Below are positions 28,956 to 37,852 of a stretch of DNA of 64,000 nucleotides, piece by piece. The notes below the pieces were generated by a model. It did not search any database. It was given only the letters and a program-made list of their open reading frames with translations, and was not told where the DNA came from. Source of the DNA: a bacterium (lineage in GTDB: Bacteria > Pseudomonadota > Alphaproteobacteria > Rhodobacterales > Rhodobacteraceae); assembly GCA_016124195.1 (NCBI GenBank), contig WGOE01000004.1:248001-312000 (forward strand), in the 5' to 3' direction. The translations under genes were made by a program, and so were the position numbers. How positions within the stretch are numbered: the stretch's first letter is position 1; the number at the start of each line of letters is the position of its first letter.

Positions 28956-29924
28956 TCAGTCGGCGGCCAGAATGGCTGTGGCCGTGGCTTCGTCGGTGAT
29001 CAGGCCGTTGATGATGCGGCCGACAAGGGCGCCACGGATGGCGCGCACCTTGCCCGGCCCGGCCGAGACGCCGATCACCGGCTTGGCCCGGCCGGGCTCG
29101 ACCCGGACGGCGCCCACAAGCCCGTCGCGGTCCGAAACGATATAGCGGCCCGCGTCGTCGAAGACCCAGCTCGCGATCTCGCCGGCAGCACCTTTGCGTT
29201 GAAATTCCGCCATTTCCGCCCGGGTGACGAAACCGTCCAGCACAAGGGGCGCATCGTCCGTCATCTGTCCGATGCCAACGAATGTGACATCCGCCCGCGC
29301 CACCAGATCCACCACCGCCTGCACCGGCCGCAGGTGATAGTAGAAGGCGCGCTCTTCGAAGGTGTCCGAGATGACGGGGACCGGCATCGGGAAATAGGGC
29401 GCCATCAACTTTTCTGCGACGCGGCGAATCACGTCATAGAGCGTGGCCGATCCATCCGGCGCGATGTTGCCGATCAACGAGACGATTCGGTGGTGCTTGG
29501 CCTCGGTCGGGTTGAACTGTTCGGCCATGGCGCGCAGCGCCCGCCCCGTGCCGAAGGCGATGATCTGGGGCTCGCTCATCCGCAGGAACCGCTCCAATTC
29601 GGCGGCGGCACTTGGGGCGATGGTGCGGGCAGCATCGTCGGCCGCGCCCAGCGAAGGCGCCACCCGGCAGCGCAAGAGCTTGAACCTTTCGGTCAGCCGC
29701 GCCTCCAGATCGACACAAAGGCCTATCCGGTGGTTGAGGCGGACCTGAATGAGCCCTTCGGTCACCGCCCGGCTGACCAGCCGCTGCGCCCTTTGCCGCG
29801 AGATGCCCAGTTCGGTGGCGATCTGGTCCTGGGTCATGCCGCCGAGGTAATAAAGCCAGGCCGCGCGGGCGGCTTCGTCATGAAGCGAAGGTTCAGGTTC
29901 GATACGGGTGACAGGTCGGGCCAT
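28956..29924 (-). CDS. SorC/DeoR-type sugar-binding transcriptional regulator
   Basis: 322 residues: an N-terminal helix-turn-helix (MTQDQIATELGISRQRAQRL) and a C-terminal sugar-phosphate-binding domain (FGTGRALRAMAEQF, VSLIGNIAPDG, TFVGIGQMTDDAPL, VRAIRGALVGRIINGLITDE). Its ATG shares one base with the stop of the HAD phosphatase gene. It lies directly upstream of the polyol operon on the same strand and is its likely regulator. The inverted repeat before smoE is a candidate site. Confidence 0.9.
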   Translation of the reverse strand: MARPVTRIEPEPSLHDEAARAAWLYYLGGMTQDQIATELGISRQRAQRLVSRAVTEGLIQVRLNHRIGLCVDLEARLTERFKLLRCRVAPSLGAADDAARTIAPSAAAELERFLRMSEPQIIAFGTGRALRAMAEQFNPTEAKHHRIVSLIGNIAPDGSATLYDVIRRVAEKLMAPYFPMPVPVISDTFEERAFYYHLRPVQAVVDLVARADVTFVGIGQMTDDAPLVLDGFVTRAEMAEFQRKGAAGEIASWVFDDAGRYIVSDRDGLVGAVRVEPGRAKPVIGVSAGPGKVRAIRGALVGRIINGLITDEATATAILAAD

Positions 29925-30592
29925 CAGGGCCTCCGCGGCAGGGCAGGGTGAAGATCGAAAAACCGGGCGAAATCGTCGAAGCTCTGCGCGGCGCGGGCGT
30001 CCTCGGGTGCTTCCAGCGTCTTGCCGGCCAGATGACTGCCGCCGGTGAACCGCCAGACCACCATGCCCGCCGCAAGGCCGGCCCGCACGCCGTTGAGTGA
30101 ATCCTCGATCACCAGACAGCGCGCCGGCGCCACGCCGCGCGTCAAAGCCACATGCAGGAACAGATCGGGCGCAGGCTTGCCGCGCGCGACTAGGCTTGCC
30201 GTGTAAAGCCCGTCGCCCACCAGCCCGTCCAGCCCCGCGATCTGCAGGGACCGCGCGGCCCGCTTGGGGCTGGACGAGGTCGCCACGCACCAGGGCAGCG
30301 CCAGATCGTGCAGGACCTGCGTGACGCCCGGCATCACGCGCAGGCCGGTCTCGAAGGCGGCCATCAGGCGGCTGCGGTACTGATCCTCGAACTCGGGCGG
30401 CAGATCCAGGCCGAACTCGCGCCGGATCTGCGCCATCACGGTGGGATAGCTGCGCCCCAGAAAATGCCGGCCGACATAGTCCAGATCGATGGACACACCC
30501 ATACCGGCCAGTTCTTCCACCAGCATCCGGGCCGAGATGATCTCGGAATCAATCAGCACGCCGTCGCAATCGAATATGACCAGATCGAACAT
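29924..30592 (-). CDS. HAD-superfamily sugar phosphatase or phosphomutase
   Basis: 222 residues. HAD motif I is FDCDGVLIDSE, motif II lies in VATSSSPKR, motif III at GKPAPDLF and motif IV at VIEDSLNGVRAG. This is the beta-phosphoglucomutase / sugar-phosphate phosphatase subgroup. GGAGG stands before the ATG. It is co-transcribed with the sugar-binding regulator and so is probably tied to polyol or hexose phosphate metabolism. Confidence 0.88.
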   Translation of the reverse strand: MFDLVIFDCDGVLIDSEIISARMLVEELAGMGVSIDLDYVGRHFLGRSYPTVMAQIRREFGLDLPPEFEDQYRSRLMAAFETGLRVMPGVTQVLHDLALPWCVATSSSPKRAARSLQIAGLDGLVGDGLYTASLVARGKPAPDLFLHVALTRGVAPARCLVIEDSLNGVRAGLAAGMVVWRFTGGSHLAGKTLEAPEDARAAQSFDDFARFFDLHPALPRRP

Positions 30593-30754
30593 GAAGTCCT
30601 CCGACCACGGGTTTCTCCTCAAACAGGGGCTTTTGTCCAGCCCGCTTGCGTGGCAAGCCTGTGGCGTTACGTGTCAGGGCGGATCCGGACTGGTGCCGCC
30701 CGCCCCAAAGGCCCCCGCCAGCCCCGGGCGGCCCAGGAAACCCCGGAGACGCCC

Positions 30755-31711
30755 ATGCTGTCCATCTTTCGCAACGAAGCCGGCAAGCTCGTGCCTTCGC
30801 CCGTCGAAGGCGCGCTCTGGCTTGATCTGTGCAAGCCCACGCCCGAGGAAATGGCCAGCGCCGCCGGCCTCGTGCCCGAAGTGCCGAGCCTGGCCGATCT
30901 GGAAGAGATCGAGATTTCCTCCCGGCTATATCGCGAAGACGGTTTTGATTACATGACCGTGCTGGTGCCCGGCCTGTCGCGCGAAGATGGCGTGACGCCG
31001 ATCACCGGCCCGGTGGCTTTCATCCTGGGCAAGGGCCGGCTGATGACGGTGCGCTATCATTCGACACGGCCCTTCGAGACCTATGCGCCGCGGGCCGAAA
31101 AGGTGGGCCTGGGCTGCGGCGGGCCGGACCGGGTGTTTCTGGGCCTGTGCGACGAGATCATCGGCCGCATCGCCGACCTGATGGAGGGGGCGGGGCGCGA
31201 ATTGGACAAGATCACCAAGGCGATCTTTTCGACCGAGGGTCTGGGACCGGAGGCTTCGGTCCTGCAGATGGCGCTGGAAACCTCGGGTCGGCAAAGCGAT
31301 CTGGTCGGTAACTGCCGCCTCTCCCTGCTGACGCTGGAACGCGCGCTGGGGTTCTTCCGCATCGGGCTGGAAGACAAGGGCGCGGTCGAGCCGCTCAAGG
31401 CCACGATCATCGGCCTGACCAAGGATATCCAGTCGCTGGAGGTGCATGGCGATTATCTGTCCTCCCGTGTCGCGCAGGCGACAGACGCGACCCTGGGCAT
31501 GATCAACCTTGCGCAGAACACGACGGTGCGGATCGTTTCGGTGGTGGCCGTGCTGTTCCTGCCGCCCACGCTGATCGCCTCGGTCTATGGCATGAACTTC
31601 CGCGTGATGCCGGAGCTGGGCTTCACCTATGGCTATCCGATGGCGATCGGGCTGATGGTGGGGTCGGCCGTGCTGACATGGCGCGTGTTCAAGTGGAAGA
31701 AATGGCTGTAA
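30755..31711 (+). CDS. corA: CorA-family magnesium/cobalt transporter
   Basis: 318 residues. A large cytoplasmic N-terminal domain is followed by two C-terminal membrane helices (IVSVVAVLFLPPTLIASVYG and MAIGLMVGSAVLTW) with the pore motif GMN in YGMNF. The C-terminus is basic (FKWKKWL), as in CorA. GGAG lies six bases before the ATG. It takes up Mg2+ and can also pass Co2+ or Ni2+. The enolase-superfamily gene follows 14 bases later, but a functional link is not apparent. Confidence 0.92.
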   Translation: MLSIFRNEAGKLVPSPVEGALWLDLCKPTPEEMASAAGLVPEVPSLADLEEIEISSRLYREDGFDYMTVLVPGLSREDGVTPITGPVAFILGKGRLMTVRYHSTRPFETYAPRAEKVGLGCGGPDRVFLGLCDEIIGRIADLMEGAGRELDKITKAIFSTEGLGPEASVLQMALETSGRQSDLVGNCRLSLLTLERALGFFRIGLEDKGAVEPLKATIIGLTKDIQSLEVHGDYLSSRVAQATDATLGMINLAQNTTVRIVSVVAVLFLPPTLIASVYGMNFRVMPELGFTYGYPMAIGLMVGSAVLTWRVFKWKKWL

Positions 31712-31725
31712 GGGACTGAGATAGC

Positions 31726-32826
31726 ATGAAGATCACCAAGCTCGAGACCATGGGCAATCCCTTCGTGACCTTCACGCGGGTGACGACCGAAGACGGCGCG
31801 CAAGGCTGGGGCCAGTTGTCCACCTACAATGCCGACATCACGGCGCAGGTCTTTCACCGTCAGGTCGCGCCCCATGCGCTTGGCACCCATATCGAGGATA
31901 TGGAGGACACGCTGCGCCTGATCGCCGAACGCGAGCACAAGTTTCCCGGCAGCTATCTGCGCCGCGCCCAGACCGGGCTCGACACCGCCGTCTGGGACTG
32001 GCGCGGCAAAGAGGCAGGCCAGCCCGTGGTCAGCCTTCTGGGCGGCAGGCCCGGCAAATTGCGCGCCTATGCCAGTTCGATGAAGCGCGACATCACGCCC
32101 GAGGACGAGGCGAAAAGGTTCCTCAAACTGCGCGACGAGAAGGGTTTCACCGCTTTCAAATGGCGGGTCGGGGCCGAATGCGGGCGAGGGCGCGACGAAT
32201 GGCCGGGCCGCACAGAGGCGGTTATTCCCATTGTCTCCAAGGCCTTGGGCGACGATATTGACAAACTGGTTGATGGCAATTCCTGCTATGGACCGCAAGC
32301 GGCCATCGCAGTCGGCCAGATCCTGCAAGACAATGGCATCGGCCATTTCGAGGAACCCTGCCCCTATTGGGAGGTGGGTCAGACGGCAGAGGTCCGCGCC
32401 GCCCTGACGCTGGACGTGGCCGGGGGAGAGCAGGACTGCGAATTCACCGCCTGGCAGTTGGCCATCGAACATCAGGCGGTCGATATCCTGCAGCCCGATG
32501 TGATGTACCTTGGCGGGATCTCGCGCACTCTGGAGGTGTGCCGGATGGGCCTGAAGGCCGGCCTGCCCATCACGCCGCATGCCGCCAACCTCTCGCTGGT
32601 CACGATGTGCACCATGCATCTGTTGAAGGCGATCCCCAACCCCGGCAAATACCTTGAGTTTTCCATCGAGGGCCTGGACTATTATCCGTGGCAGGACGGA
32701 CTTTTTCTGGGCGACCCCTACCGGATCGAGAACGGCCATGCCATCGTACCAGACAGCCCCGGTTGGGGCGTCGAGATCGACCCCGCGTTTCTGGCGAAAG
32801 CCACCTGGCAGGAAAGCACGCTATGA
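31726..32826 (+). CDS. mandelate racemase / muconate lactonizing enzyme family protein
   Basis: Enolase-superfamily enzyme of 366 residues, which abstracts a proton next to a carboxylate. Metal ligands appear as Asp183 (KLVDGN), Glu209 or Glu210 (HFEEP) and Glu235 (AGGEQD). The base Lys145 sits in FKWRVG and His285 (ITPHAAN) is at the end of the barrel. These suit an acid-sugar dehydratase or racemase, but the substrate is unknown. It overlaps the SDR gene by ATGA, so the two act in one pathway. Confidence 0.85.
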   Translation: MKITKLETMGNPFVTFTRVTTEDGAQGWGQLSTYNADITAQVFHRQVAPHALGTHIEDMEDTLRLIAEREHKFPGSYLRRAQTGLDTAVWDWRGKEAGQPVVSLLGGRPGKLRAYASSMKRDITPEDEAKRFLKLRDEKGFTAFKWRVGAECGRGRDEWPGRTEAVIPIVSKALGDDIDKLVDGNSCYGPQAAIAVGQILQDNGIGHFEEPCPYWEVGQTAEVRAALTLDVAGGEQDCEFTAWQLAIEHQAVDILQPDVMYLGGISRTLEVCRMGLKAGLPITPHAANLSLVTMCTMHLLKAIPNPGKYLEFSIEGLDYYPWQDGLFLGDPYRIENGHAIVPDSPGWGVEIDPAFLAKATWQESTL

Positions 32827-33560
32827 CCCAAACCATCCTCATCACCGGCGCAGGCTCGGGCATCGGGCGCGAGACGGCGAGGGCCTTCCTGCGCGAAGGC
32901 TGGAATGTCGGACTGATCGGCCGCGGTGCCGAGGCGCTGCGCGAGACCGCCGATGGCGCCCCGAACGCGCTGGTTCTGCCCTGTGACGTCACGCATCCCG
33001 CGCAGGTGGAGGCGGCCTTCACCGGGGCCGTGGCCACCTTCGGCCGGATCGACGCCTTGTTCAACAATGCCGGCATCTCGGCCAAGGCGGCGCCGATCGA
33101 CGAGATCGCGATCGAAGATTGGCTGGCCGTGTGCAATATCAACATCACCGGCATGTTCCTCTGCGCTCGCGCGGCCTTCGGCCAGATGCGGCGCCAGGAT
33201 CCGCAGGGCGGGCGAATCATCAACAACGGTTCGATTTCGGCGCATGTGCCTAGGCCGGGATCGGTGCCCTACACGATGTCGAAACATGCGGTGACGGGTT
33301 TGACGCGCACTCTGGGTCTGGACGGGCGGGCCTTCAACATCGCCTGCGGCCAGATCGACATCGGCAATGCGCTGACCCAGATGGCGGCACGCTTCCAGAC
33401 CGGCGTTCCGCAGGCCGATGGCTCGATCAAGGTCGAGCCGGTGATGGATGTGGCCCATGTGGCCGAGGCCGTACTGAACATGGCAAGGCTGCCGCTGGAT
33501 GTGAACGTGCCGTTCCTGACCATCATGGCGCGCGACATGCCCTTCATCGGGCGCGGATAG
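32823..33560 (+). CDS. short-chain dehydrogenase/reductase
   Basis: 245 residues. The nucleotide loop is TGAGSGIG, the structural motif NNAG, and the catalytic centre is NNGSISAH ... PYTMSKHAV (Tyr-x3-Lys). The ATG overlaps the stop of the enolase-superfamily gene by four bases. The pair would oxidise or reduce a sugar acid or related hydroxy acid (inference). The C-terminal tail is shorter than in smoS. Confidence 0.88.
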   Translation: MTQTILITGAGSGIGRETARAFLREGWNVGLIGRGAEALRETADGAPNALVLPCDVTHPAQVEAAFTGAVATFGRIDALFNNAGISAKAAPIDEIAIEDWLAVCNINITGMFLCARAAFGQMRRQDPQGGRIINNGSISAHVPRPGSVPYTMSKHAVTGLTRTLGLDGRAFNIACGQIDIGNALTQMAARFQTGVPQADGSIKVEPVMDVAHVAEAVLNMARLPLDVNVPFLTIMARDMPFIGRG

Positions 33561-33581
33561 GGCAGGTCGGTCGCGCGGGTC

Positions 33582-33695
33582 CTACCGTTTGGGGCGGCGG
33601 GTGCGCAGCAAATCGACGGCGGCGTGCAAGACAAGGTAGAAGGTCAGAGTGCCTGTCACCAGCAGGGTCATGGTCATCGTGGTCGTAACGGTCAT
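33582..33695 (-). CDS. 37-residue single-helix membrane protein
   Basis: Thr-rich start MTVTTTMTMT, one hydrophobic stretch LLVTGTLTFYLVLHAAVDLL and a basic end RTRRPKR, the pattern of a small inner-membrane protein with its tail in the cytoplasm. AGGAGGAG eight bases before the ATG is one of the best ribosome sites in the window and decides this start over an upstream in-frame ATG. TACAAT about 50 bases upstream could be a -10 element. It is convergent with the SDR gene. I do not recognise a family. Confidence 0.6.
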   Translation of the reverse strand: MTVTTTMTMTLLVTGTLTFYLVLHAAVDLLRTRRPKR

Positions 33696-33979
33696 GATAT
33701 CTCCTCCTATGATAAATGGATCAAGGGATTGCGGCGATTGTATGGCGCAGGGAAACAATCTGAAGTTGTGTGGCACACAGCACAGGGCGCCTGACCCTCA
33801 GGCTGCGCCGAAAAGCTTAAAACAGGGTAAAGTCCCTTGGCTCCGCTGCGCCCCCCGGCCCGCCCTTCGGACAGGATCGCGGGCGTCACGGCGCCGTCTC
33901 AAATCTGCGCTAAAGGCTTGCGGGCAACGGTCGGGCCTGCCACCTTGCCGTGCAACCCACCCTGATTTGCAGATGAGCC

Positions 33980-34936
33980 ATGACCCTGACCCTTCCCGCC
34001 TTCACCGCGCCCGGCCGCTTCTGGCGCGGCAACCTGCACACCCATTCGACCCGGTCCGACGGGGTCCTTCCGCCGGAAGAGGTCTGCCGCCGCTACCGGG
34101 CCGAGGGCTATGATTTCCTGGCCCTGACCGACCATTTCGTCGGCCACTACGGCTATCCGATCGTCGATACGACGGGCGAGCGGCGCAACGATTTCACCAC
34201 GATCCTGGGGGCAGAGCTGCACTCGGGGGCGATGGCGAATGGTGAGCTGTGGCACATTCTGGCCGTGGGCCTGCCCATGGATTTCGCGCCGTCCAATTCG
34301 CCCTCCTTCCTGCCTTTGGCGGGCCAGGAAAGCGGACCGGAGATTGCCGCACGTGCGGTTGCGGCCGGCGCCTTCGTGGCGATCGCCCATCCGCAATGGT
34401 CGGGGCTGACGATCGAGGATGCCCGCTCGATCCGCGCGGCCCATGCGGTCGAGATCTACAACCACGGCTGCGCCACCGGCTGTGACCGGCCCGACGGCTT
34501 CATGATCGCCGACCAGCTTCTGACCGAAGGCCGCGCCCTGACACTGATCGCCACGGATGACGCGCATTTTTCCGAACCCGACCATTTCGGCGGTTGGGTC
34601 ATGGTCAAGGCCGAAGAGAACACGCCCGAGGCCCTGCTGGCCGCGCTGAAGGCTGGCGCCTTTTATTCCAGCCAGGGCCCCGAGCTGCGCGATGTGCGCG
34701 TCGAGGATGACAAGCTGGTGGTCGAATGTTCGGCCGTCTCGTCGGTGGTCGCCATCGGCTGGGGTACCGGGGCCAAGGCGGTGCATGGAAATTCGCTGAC
34801 CCGGGCCGAGGTTCCGATGACCCGGTTGAACAATTCGCCCTGGGTGCGCGCCGCGGTGATCGACGCGGCCGGCAAGCGCGCCTGGTCCAATCCGATCTGG
34901 ACCGGCGCCAGCGAAAAGAACCCGCGCGTGGCCTGA
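33980..34936 (+). CDS. CehA/McbA-type PHP-domain metallohydrolase
   Basis: 318 residues with the PHP phosphoesterase motifs NLHTHSTRSDGV, LALTDH, GAELHS, IAHPQWSG and ATDDAHF, which bind the metals. The CehA group includes carbaryl esterase, but most members have no known substrate. No signal peptide is seen. It stands alone on the plus strand and is followed by a family B repeat. Confidence 0.85.
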   Translation: MTLTLPAFTAPGRFWRGNLHTHSTRSDGVLPPEEVCRRYRAEGYDFLALTDHFVGHYGYPIVDTTGERRNDFTTILGAELHSGAMANGELWHILAVGLPMDFAPSNSPSFLPLAGQESGPEIAARAVAAGAFVAIAHPQWSGLTIEDARSIRAAHAVEIYNHGCATGCDRPDGFMIADQLLTEGRALTLIATDDAHFSEPDHFGGWVMVKAEENTPEALLAALKAGAFYSSQGPELRDVRVEDDKLVVECSAVSSVVAIGWGTGAKAVHGNSLTRAEVPMTRLNNSPWVRAAVIDAAGKRAWSNPIWTGASEKNPRVA

Positions 34937-34949
34937 CCTGGCACCCCAA

Positions 34950-35025
34950 GATGGGCAAATTGCCCATCCTACCTTGGTCAAGGGGCGCGCCTCATGCAAA
35001 GGGTAGGATGGGCAATCTGCCCATC
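34950..35025. repeat. family B repeat: two GATGGGCA palindromes
   Basis: GATGGGCAAATTGCCCATC (34950-34968) and GATGGGCAATCTGCCCATC (35007-35025), arranged as inverted copies with flanking CCTACC / GGTAGG, 38 bases apart. The whole region can fold as two hairpins or one long one. It lies between the convergent ends of the PHP gene and the flavin reductase. A second copy with the same plan is at 55741. Confidence 0.85.
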
Positions 35026-35678
35026 TTACGCCTTGCCCTCCAGTCCCTTGGCCGCAGCTTCCGATGCACCGGGAATACGCATTTCGAACACTTCGGTGAC
35101 CGAGGTATAGTCATAATATCCCAACCGCGCGAGCGGGCGGATCGCCGGGATGTCCAGCTTGCCATCGGCCCGGATCACCTCGTCCCGGACATGGATCTGC
35201 GTCACTTCGCCGAAGACCACATCGACCCAGCCGTGGTTGGAGTTGCCGCGCAGCCGCGTCGTCTGCAGGTAGCGGCATTCGAAATGGGCCGGGCTTTCGG
35301 CGACCCGCGGGCCTGGCGCCTCGATGCAGGGGGCTTTCGTCACGCCGGCCTTGTCAAACTCGTCCACCCCTCGGGCCATTCCATGGACGAGATATTGACA
35401 GCCTCGCGCAGCGCATAAGTCGCCATGTTCCAGACGAACCAGCCGGTTTCCTCGGCATTCACGACCGAATGCTTGCATCGCCCGTCTGAATAGGGGTTGG
35501 CCGCAAACATCACCATCGGCGGATCGAAGGACAGGTTCTGCCACTGGCTGTAGGGCGCCAGATTGCTGCGCCCCCTGCCATCCACCGTCGAGATCCAGCC
35601 GATCGGTCGCGGCACGGTGCAGGATTTGAAGGGGGAATAGGGCAAGGGGCAGGCTTCCCGACCCGGAGCGTAGTGCAT
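35026..35678 (-). pseudogene. flavin reductase family protein, frameshifted
   Basis: The N-terminal part (from ATG 35678: MHYAPGREACPLPYSPFKSC, then PRPIGWIST, ANPYSDG) lies in one frame. The C-terminal part (VDEFDKAGVTKAPCIEAPGP, RVAESPAHFECR, FGEVTQIHV, RPLARLGYYDY) lies in another. Together they make one FMN-binding flavin reductase of about 215 residues. The break falls in a run of four C at 35367-35370; one more C would join MEWPEG to VDEF. Either a sequencing error or a recent loss of function explains it. No other damage is seen. Confidence 0.85.
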
Positions 35679-35755
35679 GATTGCGACCTTTCGTCAAAGA
35701 CATATGCGGCGATCCTCAACCTGCCGCAGGGCAGGGCGCGCGGCAAGGGGCCGGT

Positions 35756-36436
35756 TCAGAATACGGTGGACAGCCGATAGCCCGGCGCATGGACCAGCCG
35801 CACCCAGGTGATCGGCTGATCCGGCGCCCAGGTGCAGCGTTCGGTGACAAAGACCGCCGTCCCCTCGGTCAGGCCAAGCGCCTCGGCCTCGGCGCCGCTG
35901 GCTGGTTCGGCGGAAAAGGCGATGTCGCCGGTGGTAAAGGCGACATGCGCCACCAGCCATTCGTTGGCGCTGATCTCGGCGAAATCGGGCATCGGGTCGG
36001 GCAGGACCTTGCGGTTGAGCCAGCGATCCTCGACCACAAAGGGCCGGCCGGAGGCCAGATGCAGCGTGCGCAGATGCACCATCTGCACCGAATCCATGCC
36101 CAGACGTGCCGAAACCGACAGGGGCGGCCGGGTGATTTCCAGCCGCAGCAGGCGCAGACCATAGGCCTCGCCCCGCGCCTCGACCTCGGCCCGGATCACC
36201 GGGATATCCAGCGTGGCCTTGCGCACCGGCATGGCGGCCACCCTCGTCCCGGCCTTGCGCCGCCGCTCCAGCACGCCGGTCCGGGCGAGTTCGGACAGCG
36301 CCCGGTTCACCGTGGCCCGCGCCACGCCGAATTCCTGCGCCAGCGCCTCTTCGCCCGGGATCAGGGCGCCGGGCGGCCAGGCGCGCGCGCGGATCCGCGC
36401 CATGACCTCGGCCCTGATATCCTCCCAGCCGGCCAT
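35756..36436 (-). CDS. hutC: GntR-family histidine utilisation repressor
   Basis: 226 residues: N-terminal winged helix (GEEALAQEFGVARATVNRAL) and C-terminal UTRA ligand domain (VVEDRWLNRKVLP, CTWAPDQPITWVRLVHAPGY). In Hut systems the inducer is urocanate. The ATG shares one base with the hutF stop, so it is translated with hutF and controls its own operon. Two matching palindromes in the hutF-hutI gap are its likely sites. Confidence 0.9.
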   Translation of the reverse strand: MAGWEDIRAEVMARIRARAWPPGALIPGEEALAQEFGVARATVNRALSELARTGVLERRRKAGTRVAAMPVRKATLDIPVIRAEVEARGEAYGLRLLRLEITRPPLSVSARLGMDSVQMVHLRTLHLASGRPFVVEDRWLNRKVLPDPMPDFAEISANEWLVAHVAFTTGDIAFSAEPASGAEAEALGLTEGTAVFVTERCTWAPDQPITWVRLVHAPGYRLSTVF

Positions 36437-37785
36437 CACATCGCCTCTGCCAGACGTGCCATCACGGCGGCAAAGCGGCGGCGCACGGGCAGGCGCGCCA
36501 CATGCTGGCCGTCCCGGACAATGTGGCGCCCGGCCGACCACAGGTGCCGGACCAGCCGGTCATCGCCGGCAAAGGCGAAACTGTCGAGCAACCGATCGCC
36601 GTTTCGCCCGGCCAGATCCGGCCCCGAAATGTCAAGCGCCACCAGATCGGCCCATTTGCCGACCGCGATCGCGCCGGTATCGCGCCCCGCCGCCTGGGCG
36701 CCGCCCTGGACCATGCCATCGAAGATCACCCGCCCGACCGAGCGGTCAGCGGTGGCCAAGACCGCGCGGGCCTTCGTGCCAAGCCGTTGAGAATATTCCA
36801 GGATCCTGATCTCTTCGGACAGCGAGATCCGCACGTTGCTGTCCGACCCGATGCCAAAGCGCCCGCCCGCCGCCAGATAGCGCGCGCCGTCAAAGATGCC
36901 GTCGCCGAGGTTCGCCTCGGTGATCGGGCAAAGACCGGCCACAGCCTGCGAGGCGGCAAGGGCCAGCGTCTCTTGCGGCGTCATCTGCGTGGCATGGATC
37001 AGGCACCAGCGTTGATCGACCGGGACATGCGACAAGAGCCAATCCACCGGCCTCTGCCGGGTATGAGCCAAAAGCTCATCCACTTCAGCCACTTGCTCGG
37101 CGACATGAATGTGAAGCGGCCCCTGCGGGCGCAAGGTTGCGGCCCGGGCAAGGCTTTCTGGCGACACCGCGCGCAGCGAATGCGGCGCAAGTCCCAGGGT
37201 GGCATCTGCGGGCAAGGCCGCCAGATGGGTCTCGGCAGCCTCGACCAGACGGGCAAAGCCGTTCATGTCATTGCCGAAGCGCAACTGCCCGCCGGCGAGG
37301 GCGCGCCCGTCGCACCCGCCGCGCTCGTAAAGCACCGGGAGCAGCGTCAGCCCCAGTCCTGTGGTCGCGGCGGCCTGCACGATCCGCGCCGACATCTCGG
37401 CCGGATCAGCGTAGGTCTTTCCGCCAAGTCCATGATGCAGATAGTGAAATTCGGCCACGGCGGCATAGCCGGCCTCGGCCATTTCGACCATGACCTGAGC
37501 CGCGATGGCCTCGACATCCTCGGGCGTAAGGCGTTCCAGAAAGCGGTACATCAGGTTGCGCCAGGTCCAGAAACTGTCCTGACCGGCGGTGCGATATTCG
37601 GTCAGCCCTGCCATGGCGCGCTGAAAGCTGTGCGAATGCAGGTTGACCGGCGCCGGCAGCAGACAACCGACAGAGGTCCCCGTGCCCCCTCGCGTCACCG
37701 CGGCGATCCGCCCTTCGGCGATTTCAACCGTCACATCCCGCGCCCAGCCATCCGGCAATAGGGCATGATCGGCGTGCAGGCGCAT
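36436..37785 (-). CDS. hutF: formimidoylglutamate deiminase
   Basis: Amidohydrolase of 449 residues that releases ammonia from N-formimino-L-glutamate to give N-formyl-L-glutamate. The metal site starts with NLHSHSFQRAMAG (His-x-His), then HIHVAEQ and CLIHATQM, and FGIGSDSN carries the late Asp. AAGGAG precedes the ATG at 37785. It runs divergently from hutI. The next enzyme of this route, HutG, is not in the window. Confidence 0.93.
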   Translation of the reverse strand: MRLHADHALLPDGWARDVTVEIAEGRIAAVTRGGTGTSVGCLLPAPVNLHSHSFQRAMAGLTEYRTAGQDSFWTWRNLMYRFLERLTPEDVEAIAAQVMVEMAEAGYAAVAEFHYLHHGLGGKTYADPAEMSARIVQAAATTGLGLTLLPVLYERGGCDGRALAGGQLRFGNDMNGFARLVEAAETHLAALPADATLGLAPHSLRAVSPESLARAATLRPQGPLHIHVAEQVAEVDELLAHTRQRPVDWLLSHVPVDQRWCLIHATQMTPQETLALAASQAVAGLCPITEANLGDGIFDGARYLAAGGRFGIGSDSNVRISLSEEIRILEYSQRLGTKARAVLATADRSVGRVIFDGMVQGGAQAAGRDTGAIAVGKWADLVALDISGPDLAGRNGDRLLDSFAFAGDDRLVRHLWSAGRHIVRDGQHVARLPVRRRFAAVMARLAEAM

Positions 37786-37794
37786 GGCAACTCC

Positions 37795-37841
37795 TTGACA
37801 GGTGTATATGTGCAGACATAATAGGCATATACGCAGACATA
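37795..37841. promoter_or_regulatory. divergent hut promoter with two HutC-like operators
   Basis: TATGTGCAGACATA (37807-37820) and TATACGCAGACATA (37828-37841) lie exactly 21 bases apart. Rightwards, TTGACA (37795-37800), 16 bases and CATAAT make a strong promoter for hutI, with the first site in its spacer and -10. Leftwards, TTGCCT, 18 bases and TATTAT can serve hutF. A dimeric GntR-type repressor bound here would block both. Confidence 0.75.
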
Positions 37842-37852
37842 AGGCAAGACCG

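Noticed and set aside
35026-35703. Intact 225-codon gene from the second frame of the flavin reductase
   Set aside because: Its N-terminal ~110 codons are out of frame with the conserved sequence; only the C-terminal half is real protein.
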